This document shows positions 41,338 through 51,317 of a stretch of DNA of 64,000 bases, piece by piece (position 1 is the first letter of the stretch; each line of letters opens with the position of its first letter). The DNA comes from Anaerolineales bacterium (GTDB lineage: Bacteria; Chloroflexota; Anaerolineae; Anaerolineales; UBA4823), in the NCBI GenBank assembly GCA_016929095.1, contig JAFGJM010000004.1, forward strand, positions 62,001 to 126,000, in the 5' to 3' direction. The notes under the pieces were generated by a model. The model worked only from the letters and a program-made list of their open reading frames with translations, searched no databases and had not been told where the DNA came from. The position numbers and the translations under genes were made by a program.

Positions 41338-41700
41338 TTATGGAGAAACCATATATAAGTACTTTATAAAATTCGTGTTAGGAAAAATAGAAAAATGAAC
41401 CGTTTTATCTAAAGCTGAAATTGGCAATGTTGTAGTATGCACAAACTTTCCAGAAGCACAAACTCGTATTTCGACCTGGTGCTTATATTCATCAGGGATA
41501 TGCTGGATCAAATTTCCCACCGCCGAAGTGATGACTTCCTTTTTATGACCGTCTTTTTTCTTAATTTTGGGAATATGACAGCCTTGTTGTATTGCGCATA
41601 ATAGTAATAGTGGTTGATAGGTTAATACCGACTTTCTTCAGACGATCCGTAAGAGCGGCATGTTTGTAACTGGAGATAGGCTGCTTTTTGTTCTCGATTT
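41338..41700 (-). pseudogene. Possible degraded coding remnant
   Basis: The 655-base gap between the deoR-family gene and lacI 2 holds two short minus-strand frames that seem to continue each other across a frame change near 41600. The part 'EVITSAVGNLIQHIPDEY' with 'VEIRVCASGKFVHTT' has protein-like composition, but I recognise no family and there is no ribosome site. It may be the tail of a lost gene. Confidence 0.25.
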
Positions 41701-41738
41701 CACTTTTCAAGTTTGGTTCACATTGGGGGATAATCCAC

Positions 41739-41766
41739 TTGACAATGATAATTAATCGTGTAAAAT
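41739..41766 (+). promoter_or_regulatory. Promoter of lacI 2 and the glycoside locus
   Basis: TTGACA (41739-41744) and TAAAAT (41761-41766) are 16 bases apart. The -10 box runs into the palindromic operator that follows, so repression by LacI 2 is expected. Confidence 0.7.
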
Positions 41767-41789
41767 TTATGTAATCGATTACATAAATT
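41764..41789. promoter_or_regulatory. Perfect 26-bp palindromic LacI operator
   Basis: The 26 bases are a perfect palindrome centred on CG, with core TGTAATCGATTACA. It overlaps the -10 box of the lacI 2 promoter. A second palindrome with the same AATCGATT core lies at 46271-46286. Confidence 0.82.
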
Positions 41790-41855
41790 GACTTTACTTT
41801 CATCTCGTTTGTATCTTTTCAAGTATTCACATCGATTTCTTGGAGTAACGGAACT

Positions 41856-42851
41856 ATGACCATCAGGATAAAAGATGTTGCAAAATTGGCTGGTGTTTCA
41901 ACCGCAACTGTTTCGCGGGTCTTAGCAAACAAAGAATACATCAAAGAATCGACAAAGAAAAAAGTTTTACACGCAATTGAAGAATTAGGTTATCAGCCCA
42001 GCAGGATAGCCCGCAGTTTACGGGTGAATTCATCACAAATCATCGGGCTTTTGGTCTCCGATATCCAGAACCCTTTTTTTACAACCCTGGCACGCGCAGT
42101 CGAAGACATTGCCTTTGCAAATGATTATGCCGTTTTTTTATGCAATACAGATGAAGATATTAATAAAGAGTCTATTTACATTGACCTTATGATTTCAGAA
42201 CGGGTAGCCGGAATGATTATCACTCCTACATCCGAGCATAACAGCCCGTGTAAAAAAATTATCGTTACCCATAAGATTCCAATTGTTGTAGTTGACCGGC
42301 AAGTTTTTGGATGTGATGTTGACACAGTTGTATTAAATAACCAAAAAGGCGCCTATGAATTGATCACGCATTTTATTCAAAAGGGACATAAACGAATTGC
42401 TGCAATTGTCGGTCATTCAGAAATTACTACAGGGCGCGAACGATACCAGGGGTATGAATCGGCTTTAAAAGATAACAAAATTCCAATTATCCCTGAATTG
42501 ATAAAATTCGGTTCTCCCAAAGAAGATGTTGGATATAAGTTCACAAACGAGTTACTTGATCTCGAAGATCGTCCAACTGCTCTATTCCTCGGAAATAACT
42601 TGCTTACGATGGGGGCATTAAAGGCTATCAACGAACGTGGGTTATCCGTGTCAAAGGATATTTCAATTGCTGCATTTGATGAAACCGTTTGGAGTAAATT
42701 GATTAAGCCGCCACTCACCGTTGTTACCCAACCCACCTATGAAATGGGCATAAAATCTGCGGAATTAATCTTGTCTCGCATTAAAGATCCTTCAAAACCA
42801 ACGGAATTCGTTCAATTTGAACCCAAAATATTAATACGAAGTTCCGGATAA
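41856..42851 (+). CDS. LacI-family regulator of the glycoside locus
   Basis: 331 residues: helix-turn-helix 'IRIKDVAKLAGVSTATVSRV' (residues 3-22), hinge 'PSRIARSLR' and a sugar-sensing domain starting 'QIIGLLVSDIQNPFFTTLA'. GGAG lies 10 nt before the ATG. It is the first gene after the palindromic operator and probably controls itself, the isomerase and kinase genes, and the importer operon with the second palindrome at 46271-46286. The inducer is unknown. Confidence 0.93.
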   Translation: MTIRIKDVAKLAGVSTATVSRVLANKEYIKESTKKKVLHAIEELGYQPSRIARSLRVNSSQIIGLLVSDIQNPFFTTLARAVEDIAFANDYAVFLCNTDEDINKESIYIDLMISERVAGMIITPTSEHNSPCKKIIVTHKIPIVVVDRQVFGCDVDTVVLNNQKGAYELITHFIQKGHKRIAAIVGHSEITTGRERYQGYESALKDNKIPIIPELIKFGSPKEDVGYKFTNELLDLEDRPTALFLGNNLLTMGALKAINERGLSVSKDISIAAFDETVWSKLIKPPLTVVTQPTYEMGIKSAELILSRIKDPSKPTEFVQFEPKILIRSSG

Positions 42852-42878
42852 GAATGATTATTGTGATACGGCTTTTGA

Positions 42879-42897
42879 CAATACAGAAGCTGTATTG
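42879..42897 (+). other. Short perfect hairpin after lacI 2
   Basis: CAATACAG and CTGTATTG flank an AAG loop in the 150-base gap before the isomerase gene. There is no T-run. It could reduce read-through or mark a processing site. Confidence 0.4.
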
Positions 42898-43001
42898 AAA
42901 ATGATAGCGATTTGTAAAATGAACAGGGGTTATAAAAAAACAAAATAATTTCTAGAAAATATTTGGATGTTTTCTATTTCATTAATTATCTGGAGAAAAT
43001 A

Positions 43002-44657
43002 ATGTCTGATAATAAAAATCCTCAACATCAACATGATCTAACAATATCAAAACGAGAGGGATTTTTAGTGGCAAGTGGTGACCTTCGGTTATCTGCGAAT
43101 CAGGAATGTTGGTCAGCTCAAGAGGAGATGGAAGCAAAACTTGCAGATGCATTCAGCAAATTCGACTTTAATCTAATCCGAGCGCATCCTTATGATCCCA
43201 ACCTTAAACATGGTTTCATCTGGAATCAAAGGATGGGGATGGATGTATTTCGAAGTATTCCAAAAGAAGCGCCAGTGATCATCGCAATAGCTGTTTGGCA
43301 ATATAGCTATCATCTTTTAGCGGGATTACGTGATCGGAGTGGACCAATTCTTACGGTGGCGAACTGGAGTGGCAAGAGACCTGGTTTAGTAGGGCTTTTG
43401 AATTTAAACGGTTGTTTAACTAAACTGGGTATTCCTTATAGCACCATATGGAGTGAGGATTTTACCGACAGATTTTTATTGAATGGGATAGAAGAATGGC
43501 TTCATACAGGAAATATTGTCCACGATTTGAGTCACGTGCGTGACCTGGATATGACTCGATTGCCCAAAGAAGAGTATGAACTTGGAAAATTACTGGGGAA
43601 GCAATTAAAAGAAAAAAAAGCAATATTAGGAATTTTTGATGAGGGATGTATGGGCATGTATAACGCCATCATCGAAGACGAATTACTCAATGAATGCGGG
43701 ATTTACAAAGAGCGTCTCAGCCAATCTGCATTATTAGCGGAAATGCGATCAGTTAAAGATTGTGAAGTAAACGCGGCAAAGACCTGGTTGGATAAGCGGG
43801 GAATGACATTCAATTTTGGAAGTGATAAAGCCACACAATTGACTGAATATCAGGTCAACGAACAACTCAAAATGTATATCGCCGCCGTGAGAATTGCGCA
43901 TCTCTTCGGTTGCGATGCCATTGGAATTCAATATCAGCAAGGATTGAAAGATATGACGCCGGCTTCCGACCTTGCGGAAGGGTTACTCAATAACGTCGAG
44001 CGACCACCTGTTTACCACCAACAAACTGGCGAAGAAATTTTTCCAAATCAAGCCTTGCCTCATTTTAATGAGGTTGACGAGGGCGCTGCGATAGATTGTT
44101 TGATAACCAATAGAATTTGGACTGCATTAGGATTTGACCCGGCGAATACCTTGCATGACATCCGCTGGGGAAAAGACTATCCTGGTTTATTCGATGACGC
44201 CTTTATTTGGGTTTTCGAAATTTCAGGAGCGGTTCCTCCCTCGCACCTTCGCGGAGGGTATACCGGCGCGGTCAGTGAGCGCCAGGTGCCCATGTATTTT
44301 CCATTAGGTGGCGGAACAATAAAAGGTGTGAGTAAACCGGGAGAGATCGTTTGGAGCCGGGTATACATTGAAGGTGGGAAGCTGCACGCCGACGTGGGCC
44401 GAGGAACGGTTGTGGAATTACCTCACGATGAAGAAACTTTCCTCTCAGAATCGACGGATCCCCAATGGCCAATGATGCCGGCAAGGTTACACGGCATATC
44501 ACGGAATCAGTTAATGGCGCGTCATAAAGCAAATCATATCCATGTTGTTTATGCACCTTCTCCTCTACTGGCGGATAAGGCATTGGCAGTGAAAATCAGC
44601 ATGCTTGTTGAAATAGGCATAGAGGTACATATCTGTGGTGATGTGAAAGTAGGATGA
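43002..44657 (+). CDS. L-fucose isomerase-family protein
   Basis: About 551 residues, near the length of FucI. The N-terminal Rossmann-like part has 'VIIAIAVWQYSYHLLAG' and 'TVANWSGKRPGLVGLLNL'; the middle has 'GIFDEGCMGMYNAI' and 'LFGCDAIGIQYQQGLKDM'; the C-terminal part has 'PARLHGISRNQLMARHKANH', where the His residues fit the metal and substrate site. These enzymes turn an aldose into a ketose. GGAG lies 7 nt before ATG 43002; a longer TTG start at 42963 is less likely. The next gene, a sugar kinase, overlaps its stop, so an isomerase-kinase pair is likely. The exact sugar is not known. Confidence 0.82.
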   Translation: MSDNKNPQHQHDLTISKREGFLVASGDLRLSANQECWSAQEEMEAKLADAFSKFDFNLIRAHPYDPNLKHGFIWNQRMGMDVFRSIPKEAPVIIAIAVWQYSYHLLAGLRDRSGPILTVANWSGKRPGLVGLLNLNGCLTKLGIPYSTIWSEDFTDRFLLNGIEEWLHTGNIVHDLSHVRDLDMTRLPKEEYELGKLLGKQLKEKKAILGIFDEGCMGMYNAIIEDELLNECGIYKERLSQSALLAEMRSVKDCEVNAAKTWLDKRGMTFNFGSDKATQLTEYQVNEQLKMYIAAVRIAHLFGCDAIGIQYQQGLKDMTPASDLAEGLLNNVERPPVYHQQTGEEIFPNQALPHFNEVDEGAAIDCLITNRIWTALGFDPANTLHDIRWGKDYPGLFDDAFIWVFEISGAVPPSHLRGGYTGAVSERQVPMYFPLGGGTIKGVSKPGEIVWSRVYIEGGKLHADVGRGTVVELPHDEETFLSESTDPQWPMMPARLHGISRNQLMARHKANHIHVVYAPSPLLADKALAVKISMLVEIGIEVHICGDVKVG

Positions 44658-46156
44658 CCATGGGTCAATTGTTTTTGGGTATCGACGTAGGAACATATAG
44701 TAGTAAGGGCGTAATAGTCGATGCCGTTGGAAAAGTATTACTATCGAGTGTAGTTAACCATAAAATGGACATTCCTCGTCCAGGCTGGGCGCAGCAGGAT
44801 GCTGATAAAGTATGGTGGGGTGATGTGGTTCAGATTTGTCATCAACTGCTTAATAAGGATCCATTTTCTGGGGATGATATTGCCGCTGTTGCAGTAAGTG
44901 CCATTGGTCCATGTATGTTGCCTTTGGATAAAAATGGATTGCCGTTACGCCCCGGTATATTGTATGGAGTTGATGGGCGCGCCAATCAGGAGATTGAATG
45001 GCTCAATAACAAGTTGGGGGAAGAAACGATTTTTCAATTTTCAAAAATGAGTTTAAGTAGCCAGGCGGTTGGACCAAAAATTTTATGGATGAAAAAAAAT
45101 GAGCCAGATTTGTGGAAAAAGGTCGATCACATTACTACAGCCAGCAGTTATTTAATCTATCGATTAACCGGTGAAAAAGTGATCGATTATCATACTGCCT
45201 GTCACTTTATGCCTCTCATTGATGCGGATATTTTCTCATGGTCGGATAAATTTGCCAGCGAGATTGTATCCCTCGATATGCTGCCGCGACTTGCCTGGTC
45301 GGATCAAATAGCCGGGTATATTAATCGAAAAGGCGCTGAACAAACCGGGTTGAAGATTGGGACACCGGTAGCAGTCGGTGCGGTTGACGCCTTGAGTGAA
45401 GCGATAAGCGTGGGCGCTGTACAGCCTGGTGATTTGATGGTCATGTATGGCAGTACAGCGTTTTTTATTTTGATACTTAATGAACCTATACCGGACAAAC
45501 GGCTATGGTCATTAGCCGGTGCGTTTCGTGGACAATATTGTTTGGCAGGTGGAATGGCAACCACCGGCTCAATAACACGTTGGTTCCGCGATGAATTTGC
45601 GAAGGATTTATCAGAGGATGAAGCTTATCAGTTGTTATTCAGTCAAATGGAATTGATTGAACCTGGAGCGGGTGGAATTATATTGTTGCCATATTTTAGT
45701 GGAGAAAGAACACCGATTAATGATCCCCTTGCGAGAGGTGTGATTGCTGGATTAACTCTTGCGCATAAGAGAGAGCATGTATTTCGGGCGATATTGGAGG
45801 GGATTGCGTATGGAATTCGACATAATATTGAGACGATTCGATCGATGGGTGCAGATGTAAAAAGAATTGTCGGTGTTGGGGGTGGCACGAAAAGCAGAGC
45901 TTGGATGCAGATCGTATCAGATGTGGCTGGGGTTCCTCAATATCTACCTTTAGTTACTATCGGCGCCTGTCTGGGAGATGCTTTTCTCGCGGGACTTGCA
46001 TCCGGTGCACTTAAACGCGATGATTTAAAAGAATGGGTAAAAAAGGCTGGAGAAACACAACCGAACCCAACAATCTTCAAAATTTATGATCCTTTATATA
46101 AGAATTACATAAAGTTGTATGAACAGACAAAGGAAATCGTTCATGATTTGTCGTGA
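44654..46156 (+). CDS. FGGY-family carbohydrate kinase (xylulokinase-like)
   Basis: 500 residues. Motifs: 'GIDVGTYSSKGVIVD' for ATP binding, 'RPGWAQQDADKVWW', 'GVDGRANQEIEW' with the likely catalytic Asp, 'GAVDALSEAISVGAVQPGD' and 'IVGVGGGTKSRAWMQIVSDV' near the C-terminus. It would phosphorylate the ketose made by the isomerase. The ATG overlaps the isomerase stop (ATGA), a sign of coupled translation. Fuculose, xylulose or a related ketose are the obvious options. Confidence 0.88.
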   Translation: MTMGQLFLGIDVGTYSSKGVIVDAVGKVLLSSVVNHKMDIPRPGWAQQDADKVWWGDVVQICHQLLNKDPFSGDDIAAVAVSAIGPCMLPLDKNGLPLRPGILYGVDGRANQEIEWLNNKLGEETIFQFSKMSLSSQAVGPKILWMKKNEPDLWKKVDHITTASSYLIYRLTGEKVIDYHTACHFMPLIDADIFSWSDKFASEIVSLDMLPRLAWSDQIAGYINRKGAEQTGLKIGTPVAVGAVDALSEAISVGAVQPGDLMVMYGSTAFFILILNEPIPDKRLWSLAGAFRGQYCLAGGMATTGSITRWFRDEFAKDLSEDEAYQLLFSQMELIEPGAGGIILLPYFSGERTPINDPLARGVIAGLTLAHKREHVFRAILEGIAYGIRHNIETIRSMGADVKRIVGVGGGTKSRAWMQIVSDVAGVPQYLPLVTIGACLGDAFLAGLASGALKRDDLKEWVKKAGETQPNPTIFKIYDPLYKNYIKLYEQTKEIVHDLS

Positions 46157-46420
46157 AAATCATATTGAACGTTACCGATTTTTCGGAATCCAACCATGGA
46201 ACATTAAAAGAAGGATTGTATGGCTGAAGAGGAAGAATTTCTAAGAAAATCGAGGTTTTTTTCGCCGGTAATGAAATCGATTTCATAATTTTCAATGTGG
46301 TTTTACCTATAGGAATCATTTTGATACACCAATGAAGGAGGTAGATGAACCCAAACAACGAAAAAAACGATCTCCAAAAAAACAATCCGTGTTTATCACC
46401 ATTAAAAGGAGAAAGAGAAA
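46157..46420 (+). other. Promoter region of the first Opp/Dpp-type importer operon
   Basis: This 264-base gap holds the palindromic operator at 46271-46286. A 22-codon frame from 46219 starting 'MAEEEEFLRKS' has no clear ribosome site and overlaps the operator, so I do not count it as a gene. No clear -35/-10 pair is seen; CATAAT just after the operator could serve as a -10 box. Confidence 0.4.
46271..46286. promoter_or_regulatory. 16-bp palindromic LacI operator before the importer genes
   Basis: ATGAAATCGATTTCAT is a perfect palindrome with the same AATCGATT core as the operator at 41764-41789. It links the importer operon to LacI 2. Confidence 0.72.
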
Positions 46421-48118
46421 ATGAAGAAACTTTTGATATTCGTCAGCCTGGCGCTAATATTGAGCTTCACGCTTACGTCTTGTACACCAACTCCTACTGA
46501 AGCGCCCGCGCCGGAAGCGGCGGAGGAAACCCAGCCTACCGAGGTTCCTCCCACTGAAGCTGAGGAGGTTGATCCTACCGCAGAAGAGGCTATTGAACCA
46601 ACAGAGGCTCCTTCCACCGAGGAGATCACCACTGCTGAGCCGAAAGGTACGATAAGGATTGCCCTGACTACCGACATCGCTGGTATTTGGCCGAGCAATG
46701 CCCCTGAATGGCAATCAGCCATCGCTGCGGCTGCCTTCCACGAGGGGGGGGGAGATTGGGTAGACCCGGAGACAGGGAAAACCGAAAAAGGCTTGATTCT
46801 AAGCTGCGAAGCCTCCGAAGATTATAAAACTTTCACCTTTCATCTCCGGCCTGATGTTGTCTTCTCAAATGGGGAGCCATATACCGCGGACGCCTATGTT
46901 TATTCTTATGCCCTGTTTTCTGATACATCGAAAGTGAAAATCGCCTGGCCTTGGCCAGGTCCAGATCTGGTTACTGTCAAGAAAATCGATGATCTGACTG
47001 TGGAGATGGTGCGTTCAGAGCCTACGCCAAACTGGTGTAATGATGCCTTTACCGATGTAGTGCCACCACAGTATGTGGAAAGTGTTGGCATCGATGCATT
47101 CCTGGCTAAGCCAGTCGGTGTTGGTCCTTTTGTCGTTGATGAGTGGGTACGCGGCAGCCATGTTGCCGGTCACGCTAATCCACTCTATTGGCGTGAGGGC
47201 TATCCTAAAGCCGCCAATATTGTATTCAAATTCATACCCGACGTTGCCACACGCGTGGCAGCTTTGAAAACCGGCGAAGTGGATATCATTACCCGATTGT
47301 CTGCGGAAGATATCACCACTTTGGAAAATGATCCGAACATCAAGATATCAGAATATGCCCTGAATCGCGTTTACTATGTTGCATTCAATAATCTAACCAC
47401 TGGAATTGGTACCCCCATTGAAAAAATCGAGGTCCGCATGGTGCTAAATCATGCAGTCGATAAGCAAGCCATCATCGATACCTTCTTCTCCGGAAAAGGG
47501 CGGGTTCCTACAGGATTAATTGTACCTGGCGATATCGGTTACGATCCTGATCTTGGGCTCGAACCTATCCCCTACGATGTTGAAAAGGCTAAAGAATTGC
47601 TTGCAGCTGCCGGTTACCCAGATGGCTTTGAAATTGGTATGGCTTGCCCGGATGGTTATTCTGCCTATTCCAATGATGTATGTCAGGCTATCCAGGGATA
47701 CCTGGAAGCTGTCGGTATAACATTTACGGGTGGCGGCGTCGAATTTATGGATACCGGAAAGTTCTGGGATTTGGAAGGTAAAGTAGGCGGATCGCAACTG
47801 CCGCCACTCTTTATGGACAGTTGGTCTTCTGATGGCGACCCATTTGGTCGGGTGAATGGTACCATGGGAGAAACCGGTTCCTACCGCAACTGGTATGATC
47901 AACGAATCCAAGACCTTCTCGATACAATCCAAAGCACCGGTGATATGGATGTGATCAATAATGCCTACGCTGAAATTCAGAAAATCATGTTAGAAGATCC
48001 ATTCTTTATCTTTCTGTATCAACCCTATACTTTCGAAGCAACCAGTGTTAATGTTGAAGGATATGCTCCCCTCTCAAATGAATACTTCGACGTTTGGCCG
48101 ATTTCTATCACAGAATAA
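46421..48118 (+). CDS. Oligopeptide/dipeptide-type (family 5) substrate-binding lipoprotein 1
   Basis: 565 residues. Lipobox 'LTSC' (Cys21), then a Pro/Thr/Glu linker to about residue 70, then a family 5 binding domain: 'GTIRIALTTDIAGIWPSNAP', 'TFHLRPDVVFSNGEPYTADA', 'HAVDKQAIIDTFFSGKGRV' and 'LLAAAGYPDGFEIGMACP'. Family 5 proteins bind peptides, but several bind oligosaccharides, as known in Thermotoga. Since its operon continues into a GH116 glycosidase and lies after an isomerase-kinase pair, a glycoside ligand is likely. AAAAGGAG precedes the ATG. Confidence 0.92.
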   Translation: MKKLLIFVSLALILSFTLTSCTPTPTEAPAPEAAEETQPTEVPPTEAEEVDPTAEEAIEPTEAPSTEEITTAEPKGTIRIALTTDIAGIWPSNAPEWQSAIAAAAFHEGGGDWVDPETGKTEKGLILSCEASEDYKTFTFHLRPDVVFSNGEPYTADAYVYSYALFSDTSKVKIAWPWPGPDLVTVKKIDDLTVEMVRSEPTPNWCNDAFTDVVPPQYVESVGIDAFLAKPVGVGPFVVDEWVRGSHVAGHANPLYWREGYPKAANIVFKFIPDVATRVAALKTGEVDIITRLSAEDITTLENDPNIKISEYALNRVYYVAFNNLTTGIGTPIEKIEVRMVLNHAVDKQAIIDTFFSGKGRVPTGLIVPGDIGYDPDLGLEPIPYDVEKAKELLAAAGYPDGFEIGMACPDGYSAYSNDVCQAIQGYLEAVGITFTGGGVEFMDTGKFWDLEGKVGGSQLPPLFMDSWSSDGDPFGRVNGTMGETGSYRNWYDQRIQDLLDTIQSTGDMDVINNAYAEIQKIMLEDPFFIFLYQPYTFEATSVNVEGYAPLSNEYFDVWPISITE

Positions 48119-48153
48119 GTGTTTGAACATTAACTGAAAGTAATAAGCAACCA

Positions 48154-48184
48154 TCCTGACCTCCCTTTTTAAAGGAGGTCAGGA
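48154..48184 (+). terminator. Stem-loop between binding-protein and permease genes (first Opp-type importer)
   Basis: TCCTGACCTCC (48154-48164) pairs with GGAGGTCAGGA (48174-48184), a perfect 11-bp stem. It lies 35 bases after the binding-protein stop. The rest of the 322-base gap to 48440 shows no supported gene. Confidence 0.65.
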
Positions 48185-48440
48185 ATAGGCACAATATATC
48201 ACCCACACCGCGGTTTCATGAATGTGAAAAATAATATTCATAACGGCAAGTAATGGGCTGAGCATAATTAAAGCATTTATCCCCAAATATCGCGATTGGA
48301 GATGAAGTAAATTGCGCGATAGATCGTGGTGTCTTTCCTCGGTTGAAGTTTATCGTTTCTTTAGAAGGCATTAGACCTGTTGATTATTTGAAAATATTTA
48401 ATAGCGTAAAAAATTTGCTGTAAAGTAGAATTGACTTGTT

Positions 48441-49370
48441 ATGAATCGATACCTTTTTAACCGCATCATCCAATCTATTCTAGTTTTATTAGGCGTGATG
48501 TGCCTGGTATTTTTTCTGCTACGCATTGTCGGCGACCCGGTGCAGATGTGGTTTTCGGGGAGGACGAGAGAAATCGACCCTGAGACAATTGCTGAATTTC
48601 GTAGATCGATGGGTTTTGATCTGCCTTTACCTGTGCAATTTATCAACTTCATGCGAAAAGCAATTGTCGGCGATTTTGGCAATTCATTCCGCTATAAACT
48701 GCCTGCTTCAATGATGATCATCGAAAGAATACCGGCAACCCTAAAGTTGACATCTATTAGCTTACTGGTTGCACTCATCGTTTCGATCCCATTGGGCGTG
48801 ATGGCGGCAGTTAAATCGGGTGGAATTATTGATGATATAGCCCGTACATTGGCGCTCATTAGTCAAGCCACGCCTACTTACTGGCTTGGTTTAGTGTTAA
48901 TTTCGATTTTCGCCGTCAAACTGCGCTGGCTGCCCTCTTCTGGGTCTGAAAATTGGAAACATTATATTCTTCCCGTTGCTTGCCTGGCGCTTTCATCGAT
49001 GGGTGGATTAATCCGGTTGACGCGCTCATCTGTGCTGGAAGTGCTCCAAGAGGATTACGTTCGTACAGCAGTTAGCAAGGGATTGCGCAAGAATGTGATT
49101 TATTACCGCCATATCCTGGTTAATGCAGCACTGCCTTTGGTCACCGTCATTGGAATGAGTTTGGGTGGTTTACTGGGCGGCGCCCTGTATATCGAGACGA
49201 TTTTTGCATGGCCGGGTATGGGGCGTCTGGTTTCAGACGCCGTAGGATTGCGCGATTTCCCGATCATACAGGGGGTAGCTTTCCTAACTTGCTTGATTGT
49301 TGTGTGTGTCAATCTTTTGACTGACGTGATATACACTTTCATTGATCCCCGCATCCGCTATGGAGATTAG
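48441..49370 (+). CDS. DppB/OppB-type ABC permease 1
   Basis: 309 residues, six membrane segments, beginning 'YLFNRIIQSILVLLGVMCLV' as usual for DppB. The conserved 'RIPATLKLTSISLLVALIVS' and the EAA-type loop 'EVLQEDYVRTAVSKGLRKNV' are present, as is 'ETIFAWPGMGRLVSDAV' near the C-terminus. No strong ribosome site is seen. It forms the channel with DppC 1, whose gene starts 5 bases after its stop. Confidence 0.92.
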   Translation: MNRYLFNRIIQSILVLLGVMCLVFFLLRIVGDPVQMWFSGRTREIDPETIAEFRRSMGFDLPLPVQFINFMRKAIVGDFGNSFRYKLPASMMIIERIPATLKLTSISLLVALIVSIPLGVMAAVKSGGIIDDIARTLALISQATPTYWLGLVLISIFAVKLRWLPSSGSENWKHYILPVACLALSSMGGLIRLTRSSVLEVLQEDYVRTAVSKGLRKNVIYYRHILVNAALPLVTVIGMSLGGLLGGALYIETIFAWPGMGRLVSDAVGLRDFPIIQGVAFLTCLIVVCVNLLTDVIYTFIDPRIRYGD

Positions 49371-49375
49371 CCTAA

Positions 49376-50308
49376 ATGTCGCTCCCATCGTATGGTAAAT
49401 TAGCCGACAATCGCCCGCGCTGGCTACAGCAATTAGCAACATTCATCCGTTTAGTTAAACGCGATAAGGGTGGCGCTTTCGGCATGCTTATTGTCATCCT
49501 GCTGATTTTCTGTGCCGTATTTGCCAACCATATCACGCCTTATGATCCATCGCTACAAAATCTGCGGGAAGGTAAAACCCCACCTGCCTGGTTTCCAAAG
49601 GGAAGTGGTAAAGTAACTCCATCCTGGGCGCATCCTCTGGGTACCGATCCCCTTGGGCGGGATTTACTCACTCGTATTATCTATGGAAGTCGTGTTTCGT
49701 TGACTGTAGGTGTATTCGGTGTACTTTTGGCATGTAGCCTTGGCTTGATCATCGGAATGATAGGGGGATATCTGGGAGGACGAGTGGATGATATTATCGT
49801 TAATGTCATTAACATCATGTTGGGAATCCCTTACCTGCTTCTTGTTGTCGTCATTGCGACCGTATTGGGGCGAAGTTTAATCAATGTGATTTTAATTTTC
49901 GGTATAACCGATGCTCCTGTATTCGTGCGCGTTACTCGAAGTGTAGTGTTGCGTGCTCGAGAATGTGGATATGTCGAAGCAGCGGTTAGTATCGGGGCAC
50001 AAAACTGGCGCATCCTTTTTGAACAGATATTGCCTAACCTGGTCGGCCCAATCATCACACTGGGCACTCTGGAAATGTCGAATTTAATATTTGCCGAAGC
50101 CGGATTGGGATTTTTAGGTTTGAGTGTACCTCCCAGTGTTCCGAGTTGGGGGAATATGTTGAATGCAGCCCGAGAATATATATTATCTTACCCATGGATG
50201 GCGATGTGGCCAGGCTTTTCCATTATGATCACAGCGGTAGGGATGAACCTGATGGGTGACTGGTTGCGCGATATTATGGATCCACGCCAACGCCGGGCAA
50301 GGAGGTAG
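49376..50308 (+). CDS. DppC/OppC-type ABC permease 1
   Basis: 310 residues with an N-terminal cytoplasmic tail, five to six membrane segments, and the family segment 'HPLGTDPLGRDLLTRIIYGS'. The ATPase-contact loop 'RECGYVEAAVSIGAQNWRIL' and 'FAEAGLGFLGLSVPPSVPSW' are typical of DppC. GGAG lies 11 nt before the ATG. Partner of DppB 1. Confidence 0.92.
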   Translation: MSLPSYGKLADNRPRWLQQLATFIRLVKRDKGGAFGMLIVILLIFCAVFANHITPYDPSLQNLREGKTPPAWFPKGSGKVTPSWAHPLGTDPLGRDLLTRIIYGSRVSLTVGVFGVLLACSLGLIIGMIGGYLGGRVDDIIVNVINIMLGIPYLLLVVVIATVLGRSLINVILIFGITDAPVFVRVTRSVVLRARECGYVEAAVSIGAQNWRILFEQILPNLVGPIITLGTLEMSNLIFAEAGLGFLGLSVPPSVPSWGNMLNAAREYILSYPWMAMWPGFSIMITAVGMNLMGDWLRDIMDPRQRRARR

Positions 50309-50315
50309 CCATCTT

Positions 50316-51317
50316 ATGGAACCCTTACTTACGGTTAAAGATCTTTCTGTAAGTTTCAATACAACCGATGGTACCGTTTATGCTGTAAATAATATATCTT
50401 TCGATCTATACCCTGGCGAGACATTGGCATTGGTTGGTGAAAGTGGCTGCGGAAAAAGTGTTACCACGATGTCCCTCCTGGGTTTGATTCCAAAGATATC
50501 GGGGAATAATATGAGCGGTACAGCCGTCTTTAATGACGGCGTATCAAAAAAAGATTTGCTAAAAATGAGTGAAGAGGGTATTCGAAAGGTACGCGGCGGT
50601 CAAATTGGTTTCGTTTTTCAGGATCCGCTTAATTCATTGAACCCAGTCATGACGATTGGACAGCAAATTGCTGAGCCATTGATGGAGCATCTGAAGATCG
50701 ATAAAAATGAAGCAGAGAGACGTACCATTGAATTACTTGAAAGAGTCCATATCCCGGATGCTGCTGATCGAATTCGGATTTACCCACATGAATTATCCGG
50801 TGGAATGCGCCAACGCGTCATGATTGCCATTGCTATTTCATGTTCTCCCAAGATCCTTATCGCCGATGAACCTACCACTGCTTTAGATGTCACTATTCAA
50901 GCTCAAATTGTCGATCTAATCGAGAACTTAAGTAAAGAATTAAACCTTTCGGTGATATGGATCACGCATGATTTGAGTGTTGTAGCTGGATTGGCAGATA
51001 GGGTGTTGGTAATGTATGCAGGTACCGGAATCGAAATTGCGCAAGTGGATGAATTATATGATTATCCGTCACATCCATACACACGTGGCTTGTTGGGAGC
51101 ATTACCCAACCCGGACATGGAATCATCCAAACGGCTTATTAGCATACCTGGTTCACCGCCAGATATATATACTGCGCCATATAGTTGTGTTTTTGCTTCA
51201 CGCTGCAAGTTTGCTTTCGATCTGTGTCATAAGGAATTACCGAAATTGGTCGAACTTGGGAATAATCATCAGGCTGCCTGTTTTATTGCCGAACAATTGA
51301 GATCAGAATATGTCTAA
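50316..51317 (+). CDS. DppD/OppD-type ABC ATPase 1
   Basis: About 333 residues from ATG 50316, which has AAGGAGG upstream; a longer start at 50256 would lie inside dppC. Walker A '[16 protein letters not shown]', signature '[15 protein letters not shown]' and Walker B '[14 protein letters not shown]' are intact. The C-terminal OppD extension contains the Cys pattern '[14 protein letters not shown]', which is typical of this ATPase group. It powers the importer with the next gene product, whose gene overlaps its end by 8 bases. Confidence 0.93.
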   Translation: MEPLLTVKDLSVSFNTTDGTVYAVNNISFDLYPGETLALVGESGCGKSVTTMSLLGLIPKISGNNMSGTAVFNDGVSKKDLLKMSEEGIRKVRGGQIGFVFQDPLNSLNPVMTIGQQIAEPLMEHLKIDKNEAERRTIELLERVHIPDAADRIRIYPHELSGGMRQRVMIAIAISCSPKILIADEPTTALDVTIQAQIVDLIENLSKELNLSVIWITHDLSVVAGLADRVLVMYAGTGIEIAQVDELYDYPSHPYTRGLLGALPNPDMESSKRLISIPGSPPDIYTAPYSCVFASRCKFAFDLCHKELPKLVELGNNHQAACFIAEQLRSEYV

